64,000 bases of DNA from an uncultured Gammaproteobacteria bacterium (lineage in GTDB: Bacteria; Pseudomonadota; Gammaproteobacteria; UBA6429; Thiohalophilaceae), in contig CALBTB010000010.1 in the NCBI GenBank assembly GCA_937967995.1, positions 248,001 through 312,000 on the forward strand, in the 5' to 3' direction. Numbering within the stretch: the stretch's first letter is position 1; the number at the start of each line of letters is the position of its first letter. Of this stretch, positions 62,424 to 64,000 are shown piece after piece. The notes under the pieces were generated by a model that was not told the DNA's origin, did not search any database, and saw only the letters and a program-made list of their open reading frames with translations. The position numbers were made by a program, and so were the translations under genes.

Positions 62424-62528
62424 GGGGACATTACTCCTTCTCTAAATCCTGATTGTCGTTCGGGCAAACACTCATTATATTAGGGATGCGTAATCTGACA
62501 AAGCACTATTGCCACAACAGGGCACTCT

Positions 62529-64000
62529 ATGACGTATAACTACAAAGAAATGGTGGAACAGGCCCGCGTATATGACGTGGCGATCCAGTCACCGCTGGAA
62601 TATGCGCCTGGCCTTAGCCAGCGCCTCAATAACCGGATTTTACTCAAGCGCGAAGATTTACAGCCGGTTTTTTCCTTTAAATTACGTGGTGCCTATAACC
62701 GCATCGCACAACTGAGCGATGCGGAACGTCAGAACGGGATTATCGCTGCCTCGGCCGGTAACCATGCACAGGGTGTGGCACTGGCAGCGCAGCGATTCGG
62801 TATAAGTGCGGTTATCGTGATGCCCAAGACGACACCGCGAATCAAGGTGCAATCGGTGAAATCTTATGGTGCCGAGATCGTGTTACACGGCAATACATAT
62901 GACGATGCCTGCAGCCATGCCCAGAAGCTGGCAAGCAGGGAAAAGCGGGTATTTATTCATCCGTACGATGATCCTCACGTGATTGCCGGTCAGGGCACGA
63001 TTGCCAGGGAAATCCTTGCCCAGATGGAACACGCAATTGATGCGATATTTGTGCCGGTCGGTGGTGGTGGCCTGATTGCCGGTATTGCCAGTTATATCAA
63101 GGCTGTCGATTCAAAGATCAAGATTATCGGCGTTGAGCCGGATGATGCGGCGTGTCTGCATGCGGCCATGCAGGCAAATAAGCGCGTTGTGCTGGATCAG
63201 GTGGGAATATTTGCCGATGGTGTGGCGGTGCGCCAGGTTGGTGAAGAACCGTTTCGAGTGGCACAGTCCTGTGTTGACGATGTCATCCTGGTTTCGACCG
63301 ATGAAATTTGTGCCGCTATCAAGGATATTTTTGATGAAACCCGCTCCATCGCGGAACCGGCGGGTGCACTGGCTGTTGCAGGTCTTAAACGTTATGTGGA
63401 ACAACATGGCATCCGCGATCAGCATATTGTGGCGATCGACAGTGGTGCCAATATGAATTTCGACCGCCTGCGGCATGTGGCAGAACGCGCTGAACTGGGT
63501 GAACATCGAGAGGCGCTGATCGGTGTCACCATACCTGAACGACCTGGTAGTTTTCGGCAATTTTGTGATGTGATCGGCCTGCGTGGTATCACTGAATTCA
63601 ATTATCGCTTTTCCGATTCCGAGCAGGCGCATGTCTTTGTCGGGGTCCAGCTCAGCGGTGGCGAGAAGGAAAAGAATGAGATCATCGGTTCACTGGCCAA
63701 AAAAGACTATCCGGTCGTCGATATGACGGACAATGAAATGGCCAAATTGCATGTGCGCTATATGGTCGGTGGGCGTGTAAAGGGGGTGGATAATGAGCGG
63801 ATATTTCGTTTTGAATTCCCGGAACGACCAGGAGCATTGCTGCGATTTCTGAACAAGATGGGCCAGCAATGGAACATCAGCCTGTTCCATTATCGTAACC
63901 ATGGCGCGGCCTATGGCCGAATACTTGTTGGTATGCAGGTGCCGGAGAGTGATGAAGCGGAATTTCGGCGATTCCTGAATGAGATCGGTTATCCCTGGTG
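62529..64000 (+). CDS. ilvA: Threonine ammonia-lyase, biosynthetic (partial, 3' end missing)
   Basis: A PLP enzyme that deaminates threonine to 2-oxobutyrate for isoleucine synthesis. The frame opens at ATG 62529 (MTYNYKEMVEQARVYDVA) and runs off the window after about 490 codons without a stop. The PLP lysine is Lys51 in VFSFKLRGAYN, and the GGGGLIAG phosphate-binding loop follows. Two ACT-like regulatory domains begin near residues 325 and 420, as in the feedback-controlled E. coli form of 514 residues. Only the last 20 or so residues should be missing. Confidence 0.96.
   Translation, partial: MTYNYKEMVEQARVYDVAIQSPLEYAPGLSQRLNNRILLKREDLQPVFSFKLRGAYNRIAQLSDAERQNGIIAASAGNHAQGVALAAQRFGISAVIVMPKTTPRIKVQSVKSYGAEIVLHGNTYDDACSHAQKLASREKRVFIHPYDDPHVIAGQGTIAREILAQMEHAIDAIFVPVGGGGLIAGIASYIKAVDSKIKIIGVEPDDAACLHAAMQANKRVVLDQVGIFADGVAVRQVGEEPFRVAQSCVDDVILVSTDEICAAIKDIFDETRSIAEPAGALAVAGLKRYVEQHGIRDQHIVAIDSGANMNFDRLRHVAERAELGEHREALIGVTIPERPGSFRQFCDVIGLRGITEFNYRFSDSEQAHVFVGVQLSGGEKEKNEIIGSLAKKDYPVVDMTDNEMAKLHVRYMVGGRVKGVDNERIFRFEFPERPGALLRFLNKMGQQWNISLFHYRNHGAAYGRILVGMQVPESDEAEFRRFLNEIGYPW

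Noticed and set aside
61716..62483. A 255-codon open frame on the plus strand opposite rpiA
   Set aside because: rpiA on the minus strand has all its family motifs; the plus-strand frame is His/Phe-rich, shows no known domain and is a shadow of rpiA codon usage.
1..64000. tRNA, rRNA, CRISPR arrays, phage or transposase genes
   Set aside because: None was seen on either strand: no cloverleaf with T-loop, no spaced direct repeats, no DDE or HUH motif in any frame. Reading was by eye, so a degenerate case could be missed.

Overview
The window is a chromosomal segment of a Gram-negative gammaproteobacterium of intermediate GC content. The gene order trpG-trpD-trpC / crp(vfr-like) / osmC / speD / coq7 resembles that of Pseudomonas-type gammaproteobacteria, and the proteins are closest in style to that class. 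A Calvin-cycle type class II aldolase lies with transketolase, GAPDH, phosphoglycerate kinase and pyruvate kinase, and rpe, gph (phosphoglycolate phosphatase) and rpiA lie further on. This fits an autotroph or a relative of one, but no RuBisCO or phosphoribulokinase is in view, so autotrophy is an inference. No tRNA, rRNA, CRISPR array, transposase or phage gene was found.

Layout. 1-8.1 kb: a redoxin, then tkt-gap-pgk-pyk-fba, all forward, closed by a strong terminator. 8.2-19.3 kb: a Sel1-repeat protein, a hypothetical protein, a multicopper oxidase, a D-lactate dehydrogenase-like enzyme with a periplasmic DsrE-like protein, a YqhA-type membrane protein, a methyltransferase, a DUF805 protein, and a MacAB-like ABC export system. 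19.5-24.1 kb: a sensor kinase and a REC-GGDEF-EAL regulator, an apparent two-component/c-di-GMP pair. 24.2-31.2 kb: a copper/silver efflux island (Cys-rich exported protein, CusC, CusB with a fused CusF-like domain, CusA, lipoprotein cytochrome c). 31.2-34.8 kb: a 42-residue membrane peptide, a MerR-family regulator, a MerR-type promoter with a 20-nt spacer, then a SHOCT protein, cytochrome c, beta-propeller and a cytochrome-porin fusion. 35-38.7 kb: DUF302, HDOD, DjlA-like, CopD-like and hydrolase genes. 38.8-44.3 kb: rpe-gph-trpE-trpG-trpD-trpC. 44.3-50.5 kb: a tandem pair of long inverted repeats, crp, osmC, a DUF885 peptidase, a glyoxalase-family protein, speD, coq7, a 2Fe-2S protein and a hydrolase. 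50.7-53.2 kb: rplM-rpsI behind a leader with an internal terminator, then a general porin. 53.3-58.3 kb: a FliB-like protein and a 1279-residue FAD/Fe-S oxidoreductase. 58.3-61.7 kb: an ECF sigma/anti-sigma pair divergent from a DsrE-like protein and a porin. 61.8-64 kb: rpiA and the start of ilvA.

The most unusual item is the ECF module at 58.3-61.7 kb. The anti-sigma factor carries a C-terminal, predicted periplasmic domain that aligns by eye with the secreted DsrE-like protein encoded across the intergenic region, including a shared cysteine. Both divergent transcription units are preceded by near-identical ECF-type promoter elements (GGAATA, 15-16 nt, CGTC). This suggests an autoregulated envelope circuit in which a DsrE fold is both sensor and output. 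A second region to examine is the MerR-type promoter driving a cytochrome / beta-propeller / cytochrome-porin cassette next to metal efflux genes. A third is the rplM leader, where a perfect intrinsic terminator sits between a strong promoter and the ribosomal protein genes.
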